A stretch of 64,000 nucleotides of DNA from Pelagimonas phthalicica (lineage in GTDB: Bacteria > Pseudomonadota > Alphaproteobacteria > Rhodobacterales > Rhodobacteraceae). The stretch is taken from positions 1,922,001 to 1,986,000 of the forward strand of contig NZ_SOAP01000001.1 of NCBI RefSeq assembly GCF_004364805.1, in the 5' to 3' direction. Shown here in pieces: positions 27,474-35,831 of the stretch; the stretch's first letter is position 1, and every line of letters starts with the position of its first letter. A program made the translations under genes and the position numbers. Under the pieces are notes generated by a model. The model worked only from the letters and a program-made list of their open reading frames with translations, was not told the origin of the DNA and searched no databases.

Positions 27474-28905
27474 GCTACAGTTTGACCCAAGCTATGTCCT
27501 GATCGGTGGGCAATGGCAGGCTGTCGCGCAGCATGTGACGCTTACCAACCCCTCTGACGGGTCTGAACTGACAAAAATTGCCCGCGCCGGAGAGGCAGAG
27601 GTTGATGCGGCTGTTCAGGCGGCGCAATCCGCTTTGGACGGTGCCTGGGGCGAATTCACCGCGGTGGAGCGTGGCCGGGTTTTGACGAGGTTGGGCCAGC
27701 TGGTGCTGGAGCATGTCGATCTGCTGACCGAACTCGAAGCCTTGGATGTTGGCAAGCCGATCACGCAAGCCCGCGCTGATGCGGTGGCTTTGGCGCGCTA
27801 TTGCGAGTTTTATGGCGGGGCGGCGGATAAGGTGCATGGGCAAAGCATCCCCTATCTGGACGGCTATACGGTCTACACCATGCGGGAACCACATGGGGTG
27901 ACTGGGCATATCGTGCCTTGGAACTATCCGATGCAGATCATTGGGCGCTCGGTCGGTGCGGCCTTGGCCATGGGCAATGCCTGTGTGTTGAAACCAGCGG
28001 AAGATGCCTGTTTGACGGCGCTGATGTTTGCGTATCTGGCGCAAAAGGCCGGGCTGCCGGATGGCGCGCTGAATGTTGTCCCCGGTCTGGGGGCCGAGGC
28101 CGGGGCGGCGCTGGCCGGTCATCCGGGTGTCAATCACCTCAGCTTTACCGGCTCGGTCGAAACCGGCGCGGCTGTGCAACAGGCGGCGGGGCGGAATGTG
28201 GTTCCGGTCACGCTTGAGCTTGGCGGGAAATCACCTCAGATCGTGTTCGACGACGCCGACCTTGACGCTGCTTTGCCGTTTCTGGTGAATGCCGGGTTGC
28301 AGAACGCCGGGCAGACCTGCTCTGCCTCGTCCCGGATTTTGGTTCACAGGTCTCGTTTGGATGAGGTGTGTCAGCAAATGGCCGAGGCCTATCGTGGCAA
28401 GCGCATTGGCATTGCGTCAAGTGATCCGGATATCGGGCCGCTGATCAACGCGCGGCAACGCGATAAGGTGCTGGGTTTTCTGGCGCAAGCGGGCGAGTTG
28501 CCGATTTTGGCGGAAAGCACACCGGACAATGATCTGCCTGACGGGTATTACGTGCCTGCTAGGCTTTATGGCCCTGTGGCACCCGATCACGACTTGGCCC
28601 AGAAAGAGATCTTTGGCCCGGTTCAGGTGATCATCCCGTTTGACACTGAAGAAGAGGCAGTTCGCATCGCCAATGGTACCGATTATGGCCTTGTGGCTGG
28701 TATCTGGACGCGTGATGGCGCGCGGCAGATGCGACTGGCGAAAAAGCTGAAAAGCGGCCAGGTGTTTATCAACAATTACGGCGCTGGTGGCGGGGTTGAG
28801 CTGCCCTTTGGCGGCATTGGAAAGTCCGGCCATGGGCGGGAAAAAGGATTTGAGGCGTTATACGGTTTTTCGGTTTTGAAAACCGTGGCGGCCTATCACG
28901 GGTGA
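27463..28905 (+). CDS. NAD(P)-dependent aldehyde dehydrogenase
   Basis: A 480-residue aldehyde dehydrogenase that oxidises an aldehyde to an acid. Visible signatures are GHIVPWNYPMQIIGRSVGAA, the cofactor region LSFTGSVETGAAVQ, the general base in VTLELGGKSPQIV and the catalytic cysteine in NAGQTCSASSRILV. The end has QKEIFGPVQVI and LPFGGIGKSGHGREKG. The ATG at 27463 follows AGGAG inside the end of the ATPase gene. It resembles betaine-aldehyde and gamma-aminobutyraldehyde dehydrogenases; the true substrate probably derives from what the linked transporter imports. Confidence 0.9.
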   Translation: MCPELQFDPSYVLIGGQWQAVAQHVTLTNPSDGSELTKIARAGEAEVDAAVQAAQSALDGAWGEFTAVERGRVLTRLGQLVLEHVDLLTELEALDVGKPITQARADAVALARYCEFYGGAADKVHGQSIPYLDGYTVYTMREPHGVTGHIVPWNYPMQIIGRSVGAALAMGNACVLKPAEDACLTALMFAYLAQKAGLPDGALNVVPGLGAEAGAALAGHPGVNHLSFTGSVETGAAVQQAAGRNVVPVTLELGGKSPQIVFDDADLDAALPFLVNAGLQNAGQTCSASSRILVHRSRLDEVCQQMAEAYRGKRIGIASSDPDIGPLINARQRDKVLGFLAQAGELPILAESTPDNDLPDGYYVPARLYGPVAPDHDLAQKEIFGPVQVIIPFDTEEEAVRIANGTDYGLVAGIWTRDGARQMRLAKKLKSGQVFINNYGAGGGVELPFGGIGKSGHGREKGFEALYGFSVLKTVAAYHG

Positions 28906-28917
28906 GGGAGGATTAAG

Positions 28918-29658
28918 ATGAGATTGCAGGGCAAACGCGCGATTGTCACCGGGGCGGCGTCTGGCTTTGGGGCCGGGATCGCGCAGCGGTTTTTGACCGA
29001 AGGCGCGCAGGTTCTGGTCGCTGATATTAATGGTGACGCGGCAGAGGCATTTGTGGCCGAGCATGGCGGGATCGCTTGCCGCGTTGATGTCTCGGACCGG
29101 GCAAGCGTGGCAGAAATGGTGACGCAAGCCAATGATCAGATGGGGGGCGTCGATATCTTGGTGAACAATGCCGGGGTGACCCATTTGCCGACACCATTGG
29201 ATGAGGTCAGCGAAGAAGATTTCGACCGGGTTTTCGCGGTGAATTGCAAATCGGTCTACCTGACCGCTCAGGCCTTGGTGCCGCAGTTCAAGCAACAGGG
29301 AAACGGCGCGATTTTGAACATTGCCTCAACGGCAGGTGTTTCCCCCCGCCCGCGTTTGAACTGGTATAACGCCTCCAAAGGCTGGATGATCACCGCAACG
29401 CGGACCATGGCCGTGGAACTGGCCCCCGAGGGCATACGGGTCAATGCGTTGAACCCGGTCGCAGGGGAAACCCCGCTTCTCAAAAGCTTTATGGGTGAGG
29501 ACACGCCAGAGATCCGGGCAAAATTCCTGTCAACGATCCCCTTGGGGCGGTTTTCAACGCCCGAGGACCTCGCCAATGCAGCGCTGTATCTGTGTTCGGA
29601 CGAGGCCAGCATGGTGACTGGCGTCTGCATGGAGGTTGATGGCGGGCGCTGCATCTAA
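28918..29658 (+). CDS. short-chain dehydrogenase/reductase
   Basis: A 246-residue classical SDR. The nucleotide site is GAASGFGAGIAQRF near residue 12, NNAGV lies near 83, and the catalytic set is S in IASTAG with YNASK. An aspartate in VADINGD at the end of the second strand suggests NAD(H). The typical ending with LCSDEASMVTGVCMEVDGG is present. It starts 12 bp after the aldehyde dehydrogenase, so it may supply the aldehyde from an alcohol or handle a related oxo acid. Confidence 0.9.
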   Translation: MRLQGKRAIVTGAASGFGAGIAQRFLTEGAQVLVADINGDAAEAFVAEHGGIACRVDVSDRASVAEMVTQANDQMGGVDILVNNAGVTHLPTPLDEVSEEDFDRVFAVNCKSVYLTAQALVPQFKQQGNGAILNIASTAGVSPRPRLNWYNASKGWMITATRTMAVELAPEGIRVNALNPVAGETPLLKSFMGEDTPEIRAKFLSTIPLGRFSTPEDLANAALYLCSDEASMVTGVCMEVDGGRCI

Positions 29659-29715
29659 GGCGCTGCTCATCGGCCCGACTGGGCCGCCTCGCAATCGTTT
29701 GGAAAGGGGTGTCGC

Positions 29716-30720
29716 ATGAAACCGGGCACACGGAATTTGATCACGGATGTTGCAGGTTTGCGCGTGGGCAATGCGCAGGATGCTGAGCTAAAGACTGGCA
29801 CTACCGTTTTGGTATCCGACGCGCCGTTTACGACCTCTGTCGCCGTCCATGGCGGCGCGCCCGGCACGCGAGAGACCGATCTATTGGCACCGGACAAATC
29901 CGCACCGGGCGTTGATGCGCTGGTCTTGTCCGGTGGCAGCGCCTTTGGTCTGGCCGCAGCGCAAGGGGTGATGGATGCGTTGCACGAACAGGGCCGCGGG
30001 TTTGAAGTGTTTTCCGCCCGCGTTCCCATCGTTCCAGCCGCGATCATTTTTGACTTGCTGAATGGCGGTGACAAGGATTGGGGCGAAAACCCCTATCCAG
30101 CTTTGGGGCGCGCGGCTTTGGCTGACGCCTCGGCGGATTTCGAGTTGGGCACAGTCGGGGCAGGGGCCGGGGCGCAAACGGCCATGCACAAGGGCGGTTT
30201 AGGCTCGGCCAGTCTGGTTTTGCCGGGCGGAGCGACGGTTGGAGCGCTGGTGGCGGTCAATCCGATGGGCAGTGTCACGACACCCTCGGGCCGGCATTTC
30301 TGGGCAGCACCGTTTGAGATCGACAAGGAATTTGGCGGGCTGGGAACAGACACCAATCCCGGCATCACCCTTCCGCCTAGCCGTAAGGTGCCGGCCATGG
30401 CGAGCCTTGGGAATACCACGATTGCCATTGTCGCCACCGATGCCCGGCTGGACAAGGCTCAATGCCACCGTATGGCGGTTGCGGCCCATGATGGGATGGC
30501 GCGGGCGATCTTGCCCGCTCATAGCCCGATGGATGGTGATCTGGTCTTTGCGTCCTCAACCGGCAGTCATGAACTGGCTGATCCCGGGGTCGAATTGGCC
30601 GCTATAGGTCATGCGGCCAGCCTGTGCCTGGCCCGCGCCATCGCCCGCGCAGTTTGGGAGGCGACCCCGGAACCCGGGGACACCTTGCCGGCCATCCGAC
30701 AGGATCTGGGCCTTATTTAA
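29716..30720 (+). CDS. P1 family (DmpA-like) self-cleaving peptidase
   Basis: A 334-residue member of the DmpA/BapA aminopeptidase family, which is made as a precursor and cuts itself into two chains. The start resembles the family (NLITDVAGLRVGNAQDAELK), with VHGGAPGTRETDLL and VLSGGSAFGLAAAQGVMDAL. The likely self-cleavage and nucleophile region is LGNTTIAIVATDARL near residue 235, giving a threonine nucleophile, as in many P1 relatives. In the operon with a peptide importer it probably releases amino acids from imported peptides. It converges with the sseB-like gene, overlapping by eight bases. Confidence 0.88.
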   Translation: MKPGTRNLITDVAGLRVGNAQDAELKTGTTVLVSDAPFTTSVAVHGGAPGTRETDLLAPDKSAPGVDALVLSGGSAFGLAAAQGVMDALHEQGRGFEVFSARVPIVPAAIIFDLLNGGDKDWGENPYPALGRAALADASADFELGTVGAGAGAQTAMHKGGLGSASLVLPGGATVGALVAVNPMGSVTTPSGRHFWAAPFEIDKEFGGLGTDTNPGITLPPSRKVPAMASLGNTTIAIVATDARLDKAQCHRMAVAAHDGMARAILPAHSPMDGDLVFASSTGSHELADPGVELAAIGHAASLCLARAIARAVWEATPEPGDTLPAIRQDLGLI

Positions 30721-31501
30721 GGATGGGCGGGCTGTCTGGGTTTGATCCGGGTGTGACCGGTTCATAAGTCGGGGCCTTGGGCGCTTCGGGCAGGTCGAAA
30801 CGCAAGGCAACCCGCGCCAGTTCCGCCGTCAGGATATCGTTGTCCTCGACAAAGGCGACATCCAGCATTCCGGCCTCAAGCCCCGAGAAAACCAATGCGT
30901 CGTTCACGGCCCCGGCCAAGGCGCGCTGGGCTTCGGGAATGGCACCGGTGATGCCCAGCAAATGCCCCTGACTGCCATCATCATAAATCACATGCGCCAG
31001 ATAGGCCGAACGCGCCAACCCGGCGGCACTGGCAAGCTTGGCATCAAGGCTGGACAGCAATTCTTGCGGTAGGCCCATCGGTGCGGCCAGCTTTTCGGGC
31101 CTCGCCTCACGTTCCTGCGGGCCGTGATCCAATGTCCCGCAAAGCCAATTCACCCCTTCGGGTGGCAGCAGGAACTCGGACGGGGCGACCTCGGGGTTCA
31201 GGGCAATACCGATCCCCTGGCCTGCCAACATCTGCGCCAAAGCGCGGCCGGGCAGGGCGGCATAGGGCACCGGGCGACCGGCAAATTCTGAAATCCGATC
31301 TTCGCGGTCAAACACCAGAACAAAGGCGGCATCCTGTACTTCGAAGACTTCGGGCTCGATATTCTCACCCTCAGGTTCTTTGGTGAGCATCAGAAACAGC
31401 TCGGAACTGGTCAAGGCATCGTAGAACCGCAACCGGGCCGCGTCGTCCTCGGGCGCGGCGTTCATGGCGGCAAAGGCTGTGTCGATCAAGGTGTCAGCCA
31501 T
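30713..31501 (-). CDS. SseB-family protein
   Basis: A 262-residue soluble protein with the SseB N-terminal domain pattern: LIDTAFAAMNAAPEDDAARL, FYDALTSSELFLML and, further on, FVLVFDREDRISEFAG. The function of bacterial SseB-like domains outside of Salmonella secretion is not established, and despite the name there is no sign of secretion here. It overlaps the uracil-DNA-glycosylase-like gene upstream by eight bases and both are probably one transcript. Confidence 0.8.
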   Translation of the reverse strand: MADTLIDTAFAAMNAAPEDDAARLRFYDALTSSELFLMLTKEPEGENIEPEVFEVQDAAFVLVFDREDRISEFAGRPVPYAALPGRALAQMLAGQGIGIALNPEVAPSEFLLPPEGVNWLCGTLDHGPQEREARPEKLAAPMGLPQELLSSLDAKLASAAGLARSAYLAHVIYDDGSQGHLLGITGAIPEAQRALAGAVNDALVFSGLEAGMLDVAFVEDNDILTAELARVALRFDLPEAPKAPTYEPVTPGSNPDSPPILK

Positions 31502-32090
31502 TCAAGACCTCTTGGATGCGGGTTCTGAGCACGGGCAGCAGCTCGGCCTCGAACCAGGGATTTCGTTTCAGCCAAGCGGTATTGCGCCAGGACGGATGCG
31601 GCAAGGGGATTACCCCGGGCGCATAATCGCGCCAATGCGCCACCGTGTCACTGACATTGCGTTTCGGGTGATCAAAACCGCTCAGGTGCCATTTCTGCGC
31701 ATAGCCGCCGATCAAAAGTGTCAGCTGGATTTGGGGCATATGGCCTAAAACGCGTTTGCGCCATGTCTTGGCGCAGATGGCCGGGGGTGGCAGATCAGAT
31801 CCTTTGCGATATCCGGGAAAACAAAACCCCATCGGCAAAATACCAATGCGGGAGGCGTCGTAAAAGGTAGCTTCGTCCACTTGCATCCAGTCCCGAAGCC
31901 GGTCGCCCGAGGGGTCGGTAAACGGCTTGCCGGACAGATGCACTTTCATCCCCGGTGCCTGCCCTGCAACCAAAATGCGCGCGCTTTCCGAGATGCGCAG
32001 CACGGGGCGCGGTTCATGCGCCGTTTCCGTGCTGGCAAAGCGATCTGCGCAAAGCGTGCAGGTCCGGATTTCTGACAAAAGAGCGTCCAT
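31494..32090 (-). CDS. uracil-DNA glycosylase-like protein
   Basis: A 198-residue protein of the uracil-DNA glycosylase superfamily. It opens with IRTCTLCADRF, a cysteine pair found in several glycosylase branches, followed by ILVAGQAPGMKVHLSGKPF, which contains the first active-site motif (GQAPG). The late motif LPHPSWRN is the second. The remaining iron-sulfur cysteines of family 4 are not obvious, so it is probably one of the smaller uncharacterised groups. It would act in DNA base repair or be a relative with a changed role. It overlaps the sseB-like gene. Confidence 0.8.
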   Translation of the reverse strand: MDALLSEIRTCTLCADRFASTETAHEPRPVLRISESARILVAGQAPGMKVHLSGKPFTDPSGDRLRDWMQVDEATFYDASRIGILPMGFCFPGYRKGSDLPPPAICAKTWRKRVLGHMPQIQLTLLIGGYAQKWHLSGFDHPKRNVSDTVAHWRDYAPGVIPLPHPSWRNTAWLKRNPWFEAELLPVLRTRIQEVLNG

Positions 32091-32134
32091 GCCCTCTGAT
32101 CTATCGTAGCGTCTGAAAATGCCTAGAGCTTTTC

Positions 32135-32194
32135 ATTTCGACAAATGTCGAAATAAAGCTTGCGTTGGGAAGTTATTTCGACAAAACTAGAAAT
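32135..32194 (+). promoter_or_regulatory. twin ArsR operators
   Basis: Two related sites start exactly 40 bp apart, about four helical turns. The left one (32135-32154) is a perfect inverted repeat with ATTTCGAC and GTCGAAAT arms around AAAT. The right one (32175-32194) has the same left arm and a poorer right arm, CTAGAAAT, and ends against the ATG of the ArsR gene. Their placement points to autoregulation of arsR and the permease gene. Confidence 0.75.
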
Positions 32195-32539
32195 ATGAAA
32201 ATGATTGATTCCCCATCTCTCACCTTGGAAACTGCAGCGTCCAAATTCGCGGCGCTTGGCTCGGAACAACGGCTTTTGGTTCTGCACACAATGGTGCGGG
32301 CCGGGCCGGACGGGCTTAGCATTGGCGAATTAGGGGAACGATGCGGGATCACAGGGTCAACCCTGACCCATCATCTGAAAATTCTTTCGGCGGCTGGGTT
32401 GGTCAAACAGGAAAAACAAGGGCGCAGCACGATTTGCGCCGGTGCCGACATCGCTGAAGTCGAGGCACTTTCCGACTATTTGCTAAGCCAGTGTTGCGCT
32501 GATTGCGACACCCCATCCAAGGATCACCGTCATGGCTGA
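32195..32539 (+). CDS. ArsR-family metal-responsive regulator
   Basis: A 114-residue winged-helix repressor. The helix-turn-helix includes LSIGELGERCGITGSTLTHH followed by LKILSAAGLV, standard for ArsR/SmtB proteins. The end has a cysteine and histidine cluster, SQCCADCD then KDHRHG, that could bind arsenite or another soft metal ion. The ATG at 32195 directly follows the right-hand operator. It overlaps the permease gene by eight bases, so repressor and transporter are co-expressed and induced together. Confidence 0.88.
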   Translation: MKMIDSPSLTLETAASKFAALGSEQRLLVLHTMVRAGPDGLSIGELGERCGITGSTLTHHLKILSAAGLVKQEKQGRSTICAGADIAEVEALSDYLLSQCCADCDTPSKDHRHG

Positions 32540-33557
32540 TACAACCCAAACCCAAGGGCCGCGCTGGCCCAAAATCTCGGCGGCCTGGCTGGCGTCGCTG
32601 GTCATTCTGGCAGCCGTTGCACTGTTCGAATGGCCCGAATTCTGGCCCACAGTGTCCTTTACATTCAATGCTTTGCTGAACACTGCGCCGTTTATCCTGT
32701 TCGCTGTTCTGGCGGTGGCCTATCTCAAAGCAACCGGGGCGGAAAACCTGTTGGCCAAGGCGTTCGAAGGACGCGAACTTCGGATGATTGTCCTTGCTGC
32801 CTTGTTGGGCGGGCTTTCCCCCTTTTGTTCCTGCGAAGTCATCCCCTTTATCGCGGCGCTCTTGGCCGTCGGTGCCCCGCTTAGTGCTGTGATGGCGTTC
32901 TGGATTTCCTCACCGCTGATGGATCCGGCGATGTATTCGATCACTGCGGGTGGTTTGGGGTTCGAATTCGCAACGGCCAAGGTATTTGCCGCGATTGGCA
33001 TCGGTTTGATCGGCGGCTTTGGCACCATGTTGCTCAAGAACACGCCGGTTTTCGCCGATCCGTTGCGGGAGAAACCTCAGGTTGGTGGCTGCTGTGGTGT
33101 CAAAAACCCGTTTTCCGAAAAACCGGTTTGGAAATTCTGGAATGAAGCAGACCGCGTGGACACATTCCGCAGCACCGCTCTGACCAACGCTGTCTTTTTG
33201 CTGAAATGGCTGACCCTGGCCTATTTGATCGAAGCGGTGATGATCCGTCATGTTCCGGCCTCGATGGTGGCGCAGGTTTTGGGTGGCGAAGGCATCATGC
33301 CGATCCTGCTTGGCTCTTTTGTCGGGATGCCCGCCTATCTGAATGGCTATGCGGCGGTTCCGCTGGTCAAGGAACTGCTGGAAATGGGTATGGCCCCTGG
33401 AGCCGCGATGAGCTTTATGCTTGCCGGTGGCGTCAGCTGCATCCCGGCCGCGATTGCAGTCTGGGCCTTGGTGAAACCTCGGGTGTTCGCCGCCTATCTT
33501 GGCTTTGCGCTGATTGGATCGGTGTTGGCCGGATTAGCCTGGGGCGCAATCGCCTGA
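32532..33557 (+). CDS. DUF318-type permease (ArsP/SO_0444-like efflux)
   Basis: A 341-residue inner-membrane permease of the DUF318 family. Around ten spans are visible. Two conserved regions stand out: LSPFCSCEVIPFIAALLAVG with a CxC pair, and GSFVGMPAYLNGYAAVPLVK. A cytoplasmic loop holds GGCCGVKNPF with a double cysteine. Relatives such as ArsP export trivalent organoarsenicals, and SO_0444 exports inorganic arsenite or antimonite. The coupled ArsR gene supports metalloid resistance. A strong terminator follows. Confidence 0.88.
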   Translation: MADTTQTQGPRWPKISAAWLASLVILAAVALFEWPEFWPTVSFTFNALLNTAPFILFAVLAVAYLKATGAENLLAKAFEGRELRMIVLAALLGGLSPFCSCEVIPFIAALLAVGAPLSAVMAFWISSPLMDPAMYSITAGGLGFEFATAKVFAAIGIGLIGGFGTMLLKNTPVFADPLREKPQVGGCCGVKNPFSEKPVWKFWNEADRVDTFRSTALTNAVFLLKWLTLAYLIEAVMIRHVPASMVAQVLGGEGIMPILLGSFVGMPAYLNGYAAVPLVKELLEMGMAPGAAMSFMLAGGVSCIPAAIAVWALVKPRVFAAYLGFALIGSVLAGLAWGAIA

Positions 33558-33596
33558 TTGCCCAATAAATAGGCAACCAAAATACAGCTTTTCATG

Positions 33597-33628
33597 AACC
33601 GCCCCAAGAAAAAAATCTTGGGGCGGTT
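33597..33628 (+). terminator. terminator after arsR-permease
   Basis: AACCGCCCCAAGA pairs with TCTTGGGGCGGTT around a run of A residues, followed by ACTTTTG. It ends the arsR-permease transcript before nhaA. Confidence 0.85.
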
Positions 33629-33724
33629 ACTTTTGCGCTAGCATTCCGTGGCGCGCGTTGCTCAAATGGTTGAAATTCGGTAAATCCGACTGAAACTGAC
33701 GGTATTCGGCCTTGAGGAGAACCC

Positions 33725-35008
33725 ATGTATCGCGTCTGGAACTTCCTGACCAATTATTCGCTGCTGCTGATTTTTGGTGCATTGACCGCTCTGGTTTGGG
33801 CAAACCTCGACGCTTTGGCCCCGGTGGCGGGCCAGCCGCATTACTGGGCCGATAGTTACCACCACTTTGTCGAATTCGTGATCTGGGATCATGCGCCGAT
33901 TGGGCATTACCATCATGGGCATCGCACGCTGACGCTGCATTACCTGGTCAATGACATTCTCATGGCGCTGTTCTTTGCCATCGCGGCAAAGGAAGTATGG
34001 GAGGCGGTGATCCTCAAAAACGGATCATTGCGCGGCAAAAAGGCAGCGACTCCGCTATTTGCGACCGCGGGCGGGATGTTTGGGCCGATTGGTGTTTATC
34101 TGGGTCTGGCCTATCTCTTGGGGTCTGACACTTACAATGCCGTCGCCAATGGTTGGGCCATTCCGACCGCGACGGATATCGCATTCAGCTATCTCGTAGG
34201 CCGTTTGGTCTTTGGCGCGGGGCACCCGGCTGTTCGTTTCCTTCTGCTGCTGGCGATTGCCGATGACGCGGCGGGCCTGATCATTTTGGCGATCTTCTAC
34301 CCGTCCGGCGAACTTGCGCCGGAATGGCTGCTCTTGTCCTTGGGGGCCGCGATTGGGGTGTATGTTTTGGCCAATTGGCTGCCGCGCCGTCTGGATCGTG
34401 GTAAACAAGACCGCCCGAATTCGACCTTCTTCCGTAAAACTCTCTCTTTCTGGCCATACCTGATCGCTGCTTGTGCCAGCTGGTACGGGTTCATGATGTC
34501 TGGCCTGCATCCGGCGCTGGGCCTGCTGCCCATCGTTCCAACCATTCCGCATGCCGACCGCGCCTTTGGGATCTTTGCCGCTGCCGAAGAGCATTTGCAT
34601 GACCTGCTCAACATGATGGAGCACGCGTTGAAACATCCTGTTGAGATTATTCTGTTCTTCTTTGGCTTGTTGAATGCCGGGGTGCAGTTTTCCTCGATGG
34701 GGGATGCGACCTGGCTGGTTTTGGCAGGTCTCTTGATCGGGAAACCTGTGGGAATTCTGATATTTGGCTGGTTTGCTGCCGGTCCTTTGAGGTTGGGAAT
34801 ACCGCAAGGGATGCGGATCATCGACCTCGTGGTTATCGGTTTTGTCGCCGCGATTGGCTTTACCGTATCGCTCTTTGTTGCCACCGTGGCCTTTGATGCC
34901 GGCCCTGTGCAGGACGCGGCGAAAATGGGGGCTTTGTTTAGCTTTGCGGCTGCCATCGTGTCTATCATCGCGGGCAAGGTCACGCGTGTGCAAAAGCAAG
35001 AGCTGTAA
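33725..35008 (+). CDS. nhaA: Na+/H+ antiporter NhaA
   Basis: A 427-residue sodium/proton antiporter of the inner membrane, slightly longer than the usual 390 residues of NhaA. The ion-binding aspartates lie in LAIADDAAGLIILAIFY near residue 180. WAIPTATDIAFSYLV and GLLIGKPVGILIFGW are further family stretches. A histidine-rich loop near residues 38-75 (YHHFVEF, HYHHGHR) replaces the short loop of the E. coli protein and may sense pH or simply be lineage-specific. The gene is flanked by terminators and therefore monocistronic. Confidence 0.95.
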   Translation: MYRVWNFLTNYSLLLIFGALTALVWANLDALAPVAGQPHYWADSYHHFVEFVIWDHAPIGHYHHGHRTLTLHYLVNDILMALFFAIAAKEVWEAVILKNGSLRGKKAATPLFATAGGMFGPIGVYLGLAYLLGSDTYNAVANGWAIPTATDIAFSYLVGRLVFGAGHPAVRFLLLLAIADDAAGLIILAIFYPSGELAPEWLLLSLGAAIGVYVLANWLPRRLDRGKQDRPNSTFFRKTLSFWPYLIAACASWYGFMMSGLHPALGLLPIVPTIPHADRAFGIFAAAEEHLHDLLNMMEHALKHPVEIILFFFGLLNAGVQFSSMGDATWLVLAGLLIGKPVGILIFGWFAAGPLRLGIPQGMRIIDLVVIGFVAAIGFTVSLFVATVAFDAGPVQDAAKMGALFSFAAAIVSIIAGKVTRVQKQEL

Positions 35009-35043
35009 ACACGGCTTCATACTTGTGGTATATTGTTGATCAA

Positions 35044-35075
35044 GCGGGCCCCGAAACGGGGCCTGCGTTGTTTTT
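35044..35075 (+). terminator. terminator after nhaA
   Basis: GGCCCCG at 35047-35053 pairs with CGGGGCC at 35057-35063 around AAA, with GC extensions, followed by GTTGTTTTTG. It separates nhaA from kpsT. Confidence 0.85.
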
Positions 35076-35171
35076 GTTTCCAATTCTAGCCATAATGTGG
35101 CCCTAGTCTGCATCTAGTAGTGAGGAAACCCTATATAAAAGGGTGCAGAAGAGCAGAGCCGGGGCAACCCA

Positions 35172-35831
35172 ATGTTAGAGTTTGACATGGTCAGCAAGTC
35201 CTTTTGGACGGGAACGCAGCGCAAGGTGATCCTTGATCGCGCGTCTTTTCGCGTCGATCTTGGTGAATCCCTTGGCATCCTGGCTCCGAATGGCACCGGC
35301 AAGACCACGTTGATCAAGATGATGGCGGGCCTGGAAAAACCTGACGAGGGCGAAGTGCGCCGCAATTGCCGCGTTTCCTTTCCGCTTGGGTTCATGGGCG
35401 GCGTTGTGTCTAAGATTTCCGCCCGCGAAAATGCCCGTTTTATTGCGCGCATGTACGGGCTTGATCCCGACTATGTCGAAGCGTTCTGCCGGTGGCTTTG
35501 CGGATTGGAAGAGTATTTCGATCAGCCGATCGGTACCTATTCCTCCGGCATGCGCTCACGCTTTACCTTTTCTTTGATGCTGGCCTTGGATTTCGACATT
35601 TACCTCATCGACGAGGGGATGCCGAATTCAACGGATGCCGCATTCAACAAGAAAGCCGGGGATGTTCTGGCAGAACGGCTGCGCACCACGACGATTATCA
35701 TCGTCTCGCACCAGCCTAACATCCTCGAAAAATTCGCCCGCAAGGCCGCTGTCCTGATGGATGGTAAATTGCATATGTTTGACACCTTGGAAGAAGCGAA
35801 ACAGCTCTATGACTACGAAACCCAAGGCTAA
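35172..35831 (+). CDS. kpsT: capsule polysaccharide export ATPase (KpsT-like)
   Basis: A 219-residue single-cassette ATPase of the KpsT/Wzt type. Walker A is APNGTGKTTLIKMM near residue 40, the signature is YSSGMRSRFTFSLMLALDF and Walker B is IYLIDEGM. The phrase LGFMGGVVSKISARENARF is typical of polysaccharide exporters. It energises export of capsular polysaccharide together with a KpsM permease that is not in this window. The end overlaps kpsE by 23 bp. Confidence 0.88.
   Translation: MLEFDMVSKSFWTGTQRKVILDRASFRVDLGESLGILAPNGTGKTTLIKMMAGLEKPDEGEVRRNCRVSFPLGFMGGVVSKISARENARFIARMYGLDPDYVEAFCRWLCGLEEYFDQPIGTYSSGMRSRFTFSLMLALDFDIYLIDEGMPNSTDAAFNKKAGDVLAERLRTTTIIIVSHQPNILEKFARKAAVLMDGKLHMFDTLEEAKQLYDYETQG

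Noticed and set aside
34055-35113. Minus-strand frame of 352 codons
   Set aside because: It is antisense to nhaA, rich in polar low-complexity sequence, and runs through the terminator after nhaA.
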